From JAJEBT01 sp965214975 (GTDB taxonomy: Bacteria; Pseudomonadota; Alphaproteobacteria; MPNO01; UBA830), in the NCBI GenBank assembly GCA_965214975.1, contig OZ244055.1, forward strand, positions 806,001 through 870,000: 64,000 nucleotides of DNA, given 5' to 3'. Below are positions 46,512-54,951 of the stretch, in pieces (the stretch's first letter is position 1; every line of letters begins with the position of its first letter). A model generated the notes under the pieces. The model saw nothing but the letters and a program-made list of their open reading frames with translations, ran no database searches and was not told the DNA's origin. A program made the position numbers and the translations under genes.

Positions 46512-47045
46512 TCACTCGAAGGTTCCGTCCACCAGCACGAACATCATGTGGCAGTCGGCGTCGGTGCGGTTGCTCCAGGCATGGTTGGTGCCTCGCTGCA
46601 CGCAGGTGTCGCCCGGCTTCATGAGCACCTCGGAATCGTCGAGAACCAGGAAGATCTCGCCCGACAGGCACACGGCGTAGTCGACGGTCTCGGTGCGATG
46701 CATCAGCGGATGCGGGGCCTTGCCGGCCACGGCCGTCTCGGCGCCGATGGACGCGAAGCTCTGTCGCGCGGCCTCCTCGTCGACGTTGTCGATCCAGCCC
46801 TTTTCCGGGGGGAACCTGATGATGCGGAAAACCGAGCCGCTCCCGGGCGGGAGGAGTCCGATTTCACGGTCCGTCGTCTCCTCCGGCCCGTGAACCCGGG
46901 CCGGGGATCCGTCGAGCACCCAGAGGTTGTTGATCTCGACGCCCGGACGGTTGGCGGGGCGCACCACGTTCGGAGCGTCGCCGTCGGAGATCACGACGGC
47001 CTTGCCGTTGGCGTCATGCCCGGTAACAATTCGTCTCACGCCCAT
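46512..47045 (-). CDS. Cupin-domain protein
   Basis: A 177-residue protein with one cupin core in its second half: HRTETVDYAVCLSGEIFLVL (first cupin motif) and LMKPGDTCVQRGTNHAWSNR (second motif). This carries the His, Glu, His metal set expected of cupins. The N-terminal region MGVRRIVTGHDANGKAVVIS is typical of a group of cupins found beside catabolic genes. It is encoded opposite the tRNA and on the same strand as the hyu genes that lie upstream in transcription, with 285 bases between. Possible roles are a small ring-cleaving dioxygenase, an isomerase or a regulator; not decided. The start is set by the family N-terminus. Confidence 0.85.
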   Translation of the reverse strand: MGVRRIVTGHDANGKAVVISDGDAPNVVRPANRPGVEINNLWVLDGSPARVHGPEETTDREIGLLPPGSGSVFRIIRFPPEKGWIDNVDEEAARQSFASIGAETAVAGKAPHPLMHRTETVDYAVCLSGEIFLVLDDSEVLMKPGDTCVQRGTNHAWSNRTDADCHMMFVLVDGTFE

Positions 47046-47330
47046 GATTCCGGTCTCCGTTGTCGGCGCACGCGCGGGCCGTCGTCGCGGGGGGATCGCC
47101 TTGGCCGCGTGCGAAGGGATCCCGCTGTCCGGGATCGCTTCTGGCGGCCTTCTACCACCTTGTCGCCGCGGCGGCAAAGTGCGCCGGGAATCCGTGCAGG
47201 GCGATTCCGCGCTTCGGTCCCGGACCGGCCCGGTCGCCCGGATGACGGGATCCCGCACCGTTTCCGCGTCCCTTCCCGCGGCTGCGCCGGTGGGCTCCCG
47301 GCTTCGCCGAAGCGGGCGGGCGTGCGCCCG

Positions 47331-49385
47331 TCACTCTCCCTCCCGCGTCCGCCCGGTGGCGTTTCGCGGCATCTCGCTGACGTCGACAAGCCTGCCGCAG
47401 GCGCCGCAGGCGGTCTCCACGAGGACGAAGTTCGGCCCGTTCCCGCGATGGCGGAGCGCCACGTGCGGACCGGCGCGGCGAAGCGGATGTCTCGCCGCGA
47501 CCGGCTTCGCGCCGGGTCCGCAGTCGGGGCAGACGAGACCAGTCGGCGCGGGCACGGCGTCCGCCGGCGTCCTGCGCGCGTCGCGAATGGCCTCGCGCGC
47601 CGCGGCGGTCGCCTCGTCGTCGGGACGGCCGCGCTCGTCGAGGACGACGCCGTGGAACCGGCTTGCGGATTCCCGGGAAAGGATTCCGTCGGCGACATCG
47701 CGCGCGACGTCGCCGGCCGCGCGGTCAAGCGGGTCGCCGAAGCCTCCGCCGCCCGCCGCCCAGAACACGAAGACGTCGCCCCGGCGAACGACCTCGTCGG
47801 CTTTCGACGGCAGATAGCGGAGAGTTCCCGGAAACTCCGCGAGCCGGGGAAGGCCGCCGTCCGCGCCCAGCGGCCCCTCCCGCTCGGCGCCGCGCACGAT
47901 CGCCGCCTGCGAGCCGGCGCCGGGATAGCCCCCCTCCATGCCGTGCGCGTTGGTCTGTTCGGTGCCGGCCGTGTTGGTCGACTTGAGAACGAACTCGTCG
48001 GTCCCGTGGGGCGCGACGGCGGCTTCGCAGGTCGCGCCGCCCCGGAACGCGCCGGCGCCGCCGGAATCGCGCAGGCGCCGCCGGTAGAGATAGCGGAGGG
48101 GGAACTTCCACTCGGTGGTTTCGACGTTGCCGATGCTGCTCGCGTAGGAGGTGACGGTGCCGGCGTGGTGGAAACCGTCGGCGAACGCGCGGCCGGCGGC
48201 CCCGGAACCGCGGTGGTCCGACAGCATGGTTCCGGCGCGGCCGCCGCCCGGGAGAGCGGCGAACACGTTGTTGCAGTTGCTCGAGACGTTCCAGGACGGG
48301 CAGGCGCGGTCCCGGAAGGCTTCGGAAGCCGCGAACATGCGGGCCACGGCCTGGCCCGCGGCCACGGTCGCGAGCCACCGGAAACCGACGGTGGAGATGC
48401 TGACCGGGGCGGGGTGCCGGGCGTTTACGACCGTGCCCTCCGGAGCGGTGACGCGGAGGCAGCGCTTGAGGCCGTCGTTCCAGTCGATGTCGCCCTGGCA
48501 GAGGAACGAGTAGAGCGGAACGGCCGAGCCGGCCACGGTCGCGCCGAGGGTGCAGTTGACCGCGGCGTCCACCTGTTCCGACGATCCGGCGTAGTCGAAA
48601 CGCAGACTGTCCCCCTCGCGGGCGAGCGTGACCGCGACGCGGCAGACGCGCTCGTCGCCGACGCGGACGCCGTCCATGTAGGCGGTTCCCGGCCACGGGC
48701 CTTCCGGCAGCTTCCGGATCAGGTCGCGGATCTGGCGTTCGGCGAGGTCGATCGCGTGGCGCATCACCGCGTCGACGAGCGCGTCGCCGCGTTCGTCGAG
48801 CAGTTCGCGCAGCCGTTCGCCCGCGACGTTGAGCGCCCCGATCTGGGCGCGCAGGTCGATGGCCACCGAATCCGGAAGCCTCGAATTGGCGAGCAGCGTG
48901 TGCTCCGCTTCCCGGACCAGCACGCCGCGGTCGACGATCTTGAGGAAGAAGCGGGGCGGATCCTCGAAGATGGTTCTCGCGTTGATGCAGAAGCTCCCGG
49001 CGTCGATGCCGCCGACGTCGGCGTGGTGCAGGACGTTGGCGGCCCACATGAACGGCCGACCGCCGCGGAAGATCGGGCTCGCGACCACGATGTCGTTCTG
49101 GTGCAGGGCGCCGAGATAGGGGTCGTTGGTCAGGAAGGCGTCGCCGTCGCGGAGGTCGGTGGCGCGCTCGAGGATGGAGGCGACGGCGTCGCCCATGGTC
49201 GTGACGTGGACCAGTGATCCGATTCCGGCGGTCACGAGCTCGGCGTCGGACGTGAACAGACCGACGTTGTAGTCGTTGCCTTCCACCACGATGGGAGAGG
49301 CCGAGAGGGTCTTGATCGCGATTCCCTGCTCGTCGTTGATCTGCCACAGGCGGTGCTTGACCACCTCGAAGGTCACCGGATCCAT
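47331..49385 (-). CDS. hyuB: HyuB-type protein with C-terminal CxxC...CxxC extension
   Basis: A 684-residue HyuB (hydantoinase B/oxoprolinase) protein. The core starts PVTFEVVKHRLWQINDEQGI and has LTNDPYLGALHQND, LHHADVGGIDAGSFC, and the ending AAGGGGFGDPLDR near residue 562. Unlike the 22 kb HyuB, it continues for about 120 residues with CPDCGP near 624 and CGACGR near 665, a likely zinc ribbon. Acetophenone-carboxylase-type enzymes have separate zinc-binding small subunits; a fused one would fit a carboxylase role. It shares one base with the hyuA stop (TGATG), so the pair is coupled. Long, intact and under the same promoter as hyuA and the following UbiD gene. Confidence 0.92.
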   Translation of the reverse strand: MDPVTFEVVKHRLWQINDEQGIAIKTLSASPIVVEGNDYNVGLFTSDAELVTAGIGSLVHVTTMGDAVASILERATDLRDGDAFLTNDPYLGALHQNDIVVASPIFRGGRPFMWAANVLHHADVGGIDAGSFCINARTIFEDPPRFFLKIVDRGVLVREAEHTLLANSRLPDSVAIDLRAQIGALNVAGERLRELLDERGDALVDAVMRHAIDLAERQIRDLIRKLPEGPWPGTAYMDGVRVGDERVCRVAVTLAREGDSLRFDYAGSSEQVDAAVNCTLGATVAGSAVPLYSFLCQGDIDWNDGLKRCLRVTAPEGTVVNARHPAPVSISTVGFRWLATVAAGQAVARMFAASEAFRDRACPSWNVSSNCNNVFAALPGGGRAGTMLSDHRGSGAAGRAFADGFHHAGTVTSYASSIGNVETTEWKFPLRYLYRRRLRDSGGAGAFRGGATCEAAVAPHGTDEFVLKSTNTAGTEQTNAHGMEGGYPGAGSQAAIVRGAEREGPLGADGGLPRLAEFPGTLRYLPSKADEVVRRGDVFVFWAAGGGGFGDPLDRAAGDVARDVADGILSRESASRFHGVVLDERGRPDDEATAAAREAIRDARRTPADAVPAPTGLVCPDCGPGAKPVAARHPLRRAGPHVALRHRGNGPNFVLVETACGACGRLVDVSEMPRNATGRTREGE

Positions 49386-51496
49386 CACCGGGCCCCCGGC
49401 CGCGCGCCGGGGTCGAGCCGGAGATTCCCGTGGGCGTCGAGCTCCGAGGCGGCGCCTTCCGGGATCCAGACCGTCGTCGTGCCGCTTTCGATCACGGCAG
49501 GTCCGCGGACGGCGGAACCCGTCCCCATTCCCGGGAGATCCGCGACCGCGGCCTCGGTCCAGCCCGTTCCCCGCCGGTAGACCCGCCGCGCGCCGCCGCC
49601 GGTTCCGCCGCCGTGCCCGGCGTGCGGGGCGAAAGGAGGCGGGCGGGACGGAACCACGGCGTCGACGCGGCATCCGGTCATCTCCAGCGGCGCGCCGGGC
49701 CTGACCACGCCGGGGCCGAAGCGCGCGCCGCATTCGGTCTCGAAGAGCTTCTCGAGCGCGCCGACGTCCTCGGGCCGGAGTTCCGGGCGCCGCCATTCGA
49801 CCGAGATCTCGTTCATCTGGCTGCGGTAGCGCATCTCGATCCAGTGGCGGAAGCGGCAGGCCTCCGGGTCGAGCCCGGCGTCGACGACGTCCTGTCTCGC
49901 CGCCGCCCGCATCTCCGCGAGACAGCGCGTCGCGGTTTCGGCGCCGGCGGCGTCGAGGCCGGACGGCTCGGACCGTGCGCGGCTGAAGGCGACGTCCGCG
50001 ACCGCCGCGCCGAGGGCCGAGAAGACCGGGCCGGCGCGGGGGAGCACGACCTCGCGGATGCCGGTCTGACGGGCCAGTTCCGCGCAATGGGCGCCGGTGG
50101 CGCCGCCGTAGGCGTAGAGCGCGAACTCCCGCGGGTCGTGCCCGCCCTCGATCGAGACCTTGCGAAGGAGGTTCGCCATCTTCGCGTTGACGACCTCGAC
50201 CGCGCCCGCGGCCGCGTCGAGGGGCGTCATCCCGAGCGGTCCCGCGACCTCGTCCCGGAGCGCGCGCAGGGACAGTTCGGGGTCGAGTCGAAGCCGGCCC
50301 CCGAAAAACGCGCCGGGGTCGATGATTCCGCAGGCGACCAGGGCGTCCGTGACCGTGGGCCGGGTGCCGCCGCGGCCGTAGGCCGCGGGCCCCGGATCCG
50401 CGCCCGCGCTTTCCGGCCCGACATGGAGGCGGTGGCCGTCGGTCCGGATCACGCTGCCGCCGCCGGCGCCGATCGCGACGAGGCGGGCGGCGGGAACCAG
50501 GGTCGGAAGCCCGTGTCCGATCCAGGGCCGGGCGTCCTCCTCGAGATCCCCGTCCTCGATCAGCCCGACGTCGAAGCTGGTGCCGCCCATGTCGGCGGTG
50601 ACGATCCTGTCGTGGCCGAGTTCCCTGCCGAGGCGGCGGGCCGCGACGAGCCCGCCGGCCGGGCCGGAGTTCACGATCGACACCGCCCGCCGTCCGGCGT
50701 CCTCGATGCGCGCGGCGCCGCCGGACGAGGTGAGGATCCGGATCGGGGTCCGGAGACCGTCGAGACGGACCGAGAGATCCGCGAGGTAGCGTTCGACGAC
50801 CGGGCCGACATGGGCGTTGACCGCGGTGGTGACGGCGCGCTCGAACTCGCCCATTCCGGGTGCAATTTCGCAGGACAGGCTGAGCGGGATTTCCGGTGCC
50901 AGATCGCGGACGATCTCGGCCACGCGGCGTTCGTGCGCGGGGTTTCGGAACGACCAGAGCAGGCAGACGGCCAGGCTTTCGGCGCCAGCCTCGAGCAGTT
51001 CGCCGACGGCCGCGCGGGCCTGGGTTCCGGAGAGCGGAACGACGACCCGCCCGTCGGACCCGACCCTCTCGCGGACGCCGCGCACCATGTCCCGGGGCAC
51101 CAGCGGCGCGGGCGGCTCCGTGTGGAGGAAGTCCATGGCGAGCGACGGGGCGAGGCCGCCGACCCGTCCCACGGGGCCCCGGCCGATCGCCAGGGTGTCC
51201 TCGAAGCCGTGGGTGAGGAGAAGCCCGACGCGGGCGCCGGTTCTCTGGATCAGCGCGTTGGTCGAGACGGTGGTGCCGTGGGCGAAGGATCCGGTCCGGG
51301 CGAGAAGGCCGCGGGACGTCGTGTCCCGCAGCGCGGCAGCGCGTTCCAGCACGTCGACAACTCCGTCCGCGGGCGCGTCCGGCACGGAAAAGGCCTTGCA
51401 GGCGAGAACCCTCCCGAGGGCGTCGATCGCGACGAGATCCGTGAACGTGCCGCCCACGTCCACGCCGACGCGCCACGAGGTTTCGCCGCCGGCCAT
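49385..51496 (-). CDS. hyuA: HyuA-type ATP-dependent hydantoinase/carboxylase subunit
   Basis: A 703-residue HyuA. The phosphate loop is VGVDVGGTFTDLVA, followed by FAHGTTVSTNALIQRTG, the ATP motif VTADMGGTSFDVGLIED and SAGADPGPAAYGRGG. It pairs with the next gene (hyuB). In acetophenone carboxylase the homologous subunit phosphorylates an enol before CO2 is attached. Only 39 bases separate it from the upstream UbiD stop, so ubiD-hyuA-hyuB look like one operon. It is far from the 24 kb HyuA in sequence. Confidence 0.93.
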   Translation of the reverse strand: MAGGETSWRVGVDVGGTFTDLVAIDALGRVLACKAFSVPDAPADGVVDVLERAAALRDTTSRGLLARTGSFAHGTTVSTNALIQRTGARVGLLLTHGFEDTLAIGRGPVGRVGGLAPSLAMDFLHTEPPAPLVPRDMVRGVRERVGSDGRVVVPLSGTQARAAVGELLEAGAESLAVCLLWSFRNPAHERRVAEIVRDLAPEIPLSLSCEIAPGMGEFERAVTTAVNAHVGPVVERYLADLSVRLDGLRTPIRILTSSGGAARIEDAGRRAVSIVNSGPAGGLVAARRLGRELGHDRIVTADMGGTSFDVGLIEDGDLEEDARPWIGHGLPTLVPAARLVAIGAGGGSVIRTDGHRLHVGPESAGADPGPAAYGRGGTRPTVTDALVACGIIDPGAFFGGRLRLDPELSLRALRDEVAGPLGMTPLDAAAGAVEVVNAKMANLLRKVSIEGGHDPREFALYAYGGATGAHCAELARQTGIREVVLPRAGPVFSALGAAVADVAFSRARSEPSGLDAAGAETATRCLAEMRAAARQDVVDAGLDPEACRFRHWIEMRYRSQMNEISVEWRRPELRPEDVGALEKLFETECGARFGPGVVRPGAPLEMTGCRVDAVVPSRPPPFAPHAGHGGGTGGGARRVYRRGTGWTEAAVADLPGMGTGSAVRGPAVIESGTTTVWIPEGAASELDAHGNLRLDPGARPGAR

Positions 51497-51535
51497 GGTC
51501 AGCCCGCTTCGCGGCCCGGCCGCCGGGGACGCGGT

Positions 51536-53005
51536 TCAGAGGTGTTCCAGGAGATGGCCGAACTTCTTGCGGATGCGCGCGCGTTCGGCCGGGCTCGCCT
51601 CGGCGACGTGCGGGAAATCGTCGATCCACTCGTAGGGCCGGCAGGCGTCGACGAGCGCGCGCGAGTTCATGTTCTCGCCGGGCCGCTTCATCGGGTCGAG
51701 CGGGCCCGACCAGGTTCTGCGGATGATGTCGATGTCGTGCTCGGGGTCGCAGCGGGAGGCCACGGCCCACATCACGTCGTGGACGCTGGTCGGGTCGATG
51801 TCGTGATCGACCACCACCACGAAGCGGCCGAGATAGTTGGCGGCGTGCGATCCCGCCGCGAGCAGCAGGGCCTGCCGCGCGTGGCCGGGGTACTTCTGCT
51901 CGATGGCGACGACGTTGAACATGCGCCCGCCGCCGAATTCCATGCTCCACACCCCGTGCACGCCCGGCAGGCCGGCGCGCTCGACATCGTCCCAGATCAT
52001 CGCCGCCTTCACCGTGCACTTGGAGAAGGAGTAGTCGGAGGGAGGCCGGCCGGGGCGGGCCATGGTGTGGATCGGGTTGTCGCGGTGGTAGACGCGCCGG
52101 ATCCTGACGGCGTAGTCCTCGCGCTCGGCGCTGGCGTAGTAGCCGGTCCATTCGCCGAAGGGCCCCTCGATCCGCTTCTCGTCCGGCAGGATCTCGCCCT
52201 CGAGAACGATCTCGGCCGCCGCCGCCATCGGCAGGCCGTGAATCTCGGTGGTCGTGATCTCGAAGGGCGCGCCGCGATGGCCTCCGGCATGGGAGAACTC
52301 CGGCGTGCCCCAGTGGACCTCGTTGGCCGCGGACAGGAAGAGAAGCGGATCCTGCCCGACGCTGATCGCGACCGGACAGGGCTCGCCTTTGGCGAAGTAC
52401 CTGTCGCGGATCTGGCGTCCGTGCTTGCCCGGCGACATCCACAGACCGACCGTGTTCCGGTCGTGGACCATGACCCGGTAGGTTCCGAGATTGACCCAGC
52501 CGTCCTCGGGGTCGCGGATGGTCACCAGATCGGCCGTTCCGAAATACCGCCCCCCGTCCTCCTCGTGCAGCAGGGGGACGGGGAACTTGTGGAGGTCGAC
52601 GCCGTCGTCCCGGTCCACGTTCTCCAGGACCGGACCGGTGTTGCGCTCGCGCGGCGGGAGGGGCTCGAAATCCTTCAGCCGGTCGCGGTAGCACCGCACG
52701 ACGTCGAGCGGGCTTTCGGGCTTGGGGAAGCCGAGGGTCATGGCGAGCCGGTTCATCGAGTTGGTCGCGCCCGAGAGCACGCGGTGCTCCGGGCCGTAGC
52801 CGGGAACGTTCTCGAACAGGATCGCGGGCGGATTGTCGGGCTTGGCGTGGTAGATCATCTCCGCGACCGATCCCATCTCGAGATTCCAGTCGGCGCCGTC
52901 CACGCGCATCAGCTCGCCGAGCTCCTCGGCGCGCGCGATCCATTCGCGCAGATCCTCGTGCGGCCTGTCGTATTCGCCGTACGCTTTCGCAGCCTGTTCC
53001 GTCAT
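51536..53005 (-). CDS. UbiD-family decarboxylase (second copy)
   Basis: A 489-residue prenylated-FMN enzyme, about half identical by eye to the 45 kb copy. The active-site set is in the same positions: N172, R177, H195, E271, E280 and E285 (segments VNLGTYRVMV, SPGKHG, EGPFGEWTGYY). It precedes hyuA-hyuB in the same operon and follows the unpaired hyuB by 78 bases. UbiD enzymes can run as decarboxylases or as carboxylases; neighbouring ATP-dependent HyuAB might drive the reverse chemistry. That is inference. The cofactor-making UbiX must come from elsewhere. Confidence 0.93.
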   Translation of the reverse strand: MTEQAAKAYGEYDRPHEDLREWIARAEELGELMRVDGADWNLEMGSVAEMIYHAKPDNPPAILFENVPGYGPEHRVLSGATNSMNRLAMTLGFPKPESPLDVVRCYRDRLKDFEPLPPRERNTGPVLENVDRDDGVDLHKFPVPLLHEEDGGRYFGTADLVTIRDPEDGWVNLGTYRVMVHDRNTVGLWMSPGKHGRQIRDRYFAKGEPCPVAISVGQDPLLFLSAANEVHWGTPEFSHAGGHRGAPFEITTTEIHGLPMAAAAEIVLEGEILPDEKRIEGPFGEWTGYYASAEREDYAVRIRRVYHRDNPIHTMARPGRPPSDYSFSKCTVKAAMIWDDVERAGLPGVHGVWSMEFGGGRMFNVVAIEQKYPGHARQALLLAAGSHAANYLGRFVVVVDHDIDPTSVHDVMWAVASRCDPEHDIDIIRRTWSGPLDPMKRPGENMNSRALVDACRPYEWIDDFPHVAEASPAERARIRKKFGHLLEHL

Positions 53006-53083
53006 CCGTCTCTCCGTCGAACCGGCCGGCCCCGCAGCCGGAGGATAGGGACGGCCGCAGGGTATTTCCGCCGCGGGGCGGCG

Positions 53084-54736
53084 TCAAAGCGCACGGCCGT
53101 AGTCCCTGCGCGCGCCCTCCCGCGAAACGTAGCCCTCGGCGACGTCCCGGCGCACCGCCTCGAGGGAGCGGCGCAGCGCCTCGCCGTAGCCGCCGCCGGA
53201 GGGGGTGCGCAGGCTGAAACGGGTTCCCGGGCCGAACTCGTCGCGGAAGGACGAGGGGCGCCGGCGTTCGTCCGGGGTGTCCGGATCCAGGAGGAACGCG
53301 CTGGTGGCGCCGTTTCCTCCGCCGGCCAGCCCGTCGGGCGCGACGGACGCCCGGTCGGAACGGTAGACGACGGTCGCGCGGCCGAGCATCTCGTAGTCGC
53401 GCCGCAGGGCGAGGCCGCCCCGGAACTCTCCCGCGCCCCCGGAGTCCGTGACGAGCTCGCAACGCGTCACGCGGCACGGAAACTCCGCTTCCACGATCTC
53501 GATCGGGGTGCAGTGGAGGTTGGCGAGATGGGTGGAGACCCCGCTGGCGCCGTCGCGTCCCCGGCCGGCGCCGTAGGCGGAGCCGAAGATCTCGTACTGG
53601 TTGCCCTGTCCGGGCCGGGCGTCGTGCCAGGCCATCACGATGCTGCCGCCGCTGCCGCCGGCGTTGGCCGCGGCGCGGTCCGGCAGGAACGGGCCGAGGG
53701 CCTCGATCATGACGTCGACGAGCTTGTGGCAGGTCTTCATGTAGGAGGAGCAGGGCGCCGTCGGCCCGGCGCTGACGACGGTCGCGGGCGCGAACACGAA
53801 ATCCACCAGCTCGCGCACGGCGTCGCCGCCGGGCAGGGCGGGGCCGAGAAGGCCCGTGAGACAGTAGAAGGCGCAGGCCTCGACCATGGCGATCCGGAGA
53901 TTGGCCGGCCCCCGCGTCTGCGGGGCGCAGCCCGAAAGATCGAAGGTCGGCCGGCCGTTCTCGACCGTCACCGCCACATGCAGCCTGACCGGGGTCCGGC
54001 GGTCGACGCCGTCGTGGTCGAGAAACCCCTCGGCCTCGTGGCGGCCGTCGGGAAGGCGCTTCAGCGCGGAGCGGAACGCGCGCGCCGCCGCCGCCGTCGC
54101 GGCGTCGAGCGCCTCGACGAACGCGTCGGCGCCGAGCCTCCCGCAAAGCGCCCGGACGCGCTCGCGGCCCTGCGCGACCACGCCGATCTGGGCGCGCATG
54201 TCGCCAAGCACGAGTTCCGGGGCGCGGGAATTGGAGGCGATGACGCGTTCGAGGTCGCCGGCGACGCCCGAGGCGCGGGCGATTCTCGTCGGCGGAAGCA
54301 GAAGCCCCTCCTGGAAGAGATCGGTCGCCTGGCCCCAGCTGCTGCCCGGCACCGCTCCGCCCATGTCGGCCTTGTGGGCGATGCTCGCGGCGAAGGCCAC
54401 GAGCCGCCCCTGGCCGATCACCGGCGCGACCACCGCCATGTCGGGCACGTGGGGCAGGTTGCCCTCGCCGGGGTGGTTGCAGACGAAGACGTCGCCGTCC
54501 TCGGGGGCGCCGTGGACCTCCAGGACGCGCCGGATCAGGTGGCGGTAGACGGGTCCGTGGAAGAACATCGGCGGAGCGACCGCGAGCCGGCCCTCGCGGT
54601 CGGCGACGACGCAGCTGAAGTCCCGCGATTCCCGCACGATCGTCGAGTATCCCGACCGGTAGAAGCGATGGTCCATCTCCTCCATCACGCTCGCGATGTG
54701 CGACCGGACGATCTGGACGGTCGCGGTGTCGGTCAT
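53084..54736 (-). CDS. HyuB-type protein, unpaired
   Basis: A 550-residue HyuB homologue. It has VQIVRSHIASVMEEMDHRFY, CNHPGEGNLPHVPDMAVV, AHKADMGGAVPGSSWGQATD, and the terminal SGGGYGEALRRSLEAV. It is the most divergent of the three HyuBs: the FNDPY motif is replaced by CNHPGEG. No hyuA lies directly beside it, so it may share the HyuA encoded at 49.4 kb. It is first in transcription of the minus-strand ubiD-hyuA-hyuB run, divergent from the GMC gene. The start was taken at MTDTATVQ, where similarity begins. Confidence 0.88.
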   Translation of the reverse strand: MTDTATVQIVRSHIASVMEEMDHRFYRSGYSTIVRESRDFSCVVADREGRLAVAPPMFFHGPVYRHLIRRVLEVHGAPEDGDVFVCNHPGEGNLPHVPDMAVVAPVIGQGRLVAFAASIAHKADMGGAVPGSSWGQATDLFQEGLLLPPTRIARASGVAGDLERVIASNSRAPELVLGDMRAQIGVVAQGRERVRALCGRLGADAFVEALDAATAAAARAFRSALKRLPDGRHEAEGFLDHDGVDRRTPVRLHVAVTVENGRPTFDLSGCAPQTRGPANLRIAMVEACAFYCLTGLLGPALPGGDAVRELVDFVFAPATVVSAGPTAPCSSYMKTCHKLVDVMIEALGPFLPDRAAANAGGSGGSIVMAWHDARPGQGNQYEIFGSAYGAGRGRDGASGVSTHLANLHCTPIEIVEAEFPCRVTRCELVTDSGGAGEFRGGLALRRDYEMLGRATVVYRSDRASVAPDGLAGGGNGATSAFLLDPDTPDERRRPSSFRDEFGPGTRFSLRTPSGGGYGEALRRSLEAVRRDVAEGYVSREGARRDYGRAL

Positions 54737-54886
54737 GCGGGTGCCGGAACGGGGCGCGGGTGCCGAAGGGCCGCGGGGGCGCCGCGTCCGGGAGACCGCG
54801 CGGAAACCCGGCCCGGTGTCCCGCCGGTCTCCCGGACGCCGTCCGGTCCGGCGTTCCCCGGGACGCCACGCCTTCGGCCCGGCGTG

Positions 54887-54916
54887 TTGCCTCGAGGCCC
54901 GGCGGGCTGGTAGCCT
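54887..54916 (+). promoter_or_regulatory. Putative GMC/3-HAO operon promoter
   Basis: TTGCCT (54887-54892), an 18-base spacer and TAGCCT (54911-54916), leading to a leader of about 30 bases before the TTG start at 54952. Confidence 0.45.
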
Positions 54917-54951
54917 CCGGGCTGCAGCGGCAGGCATCGGGAGGCGCGGCG

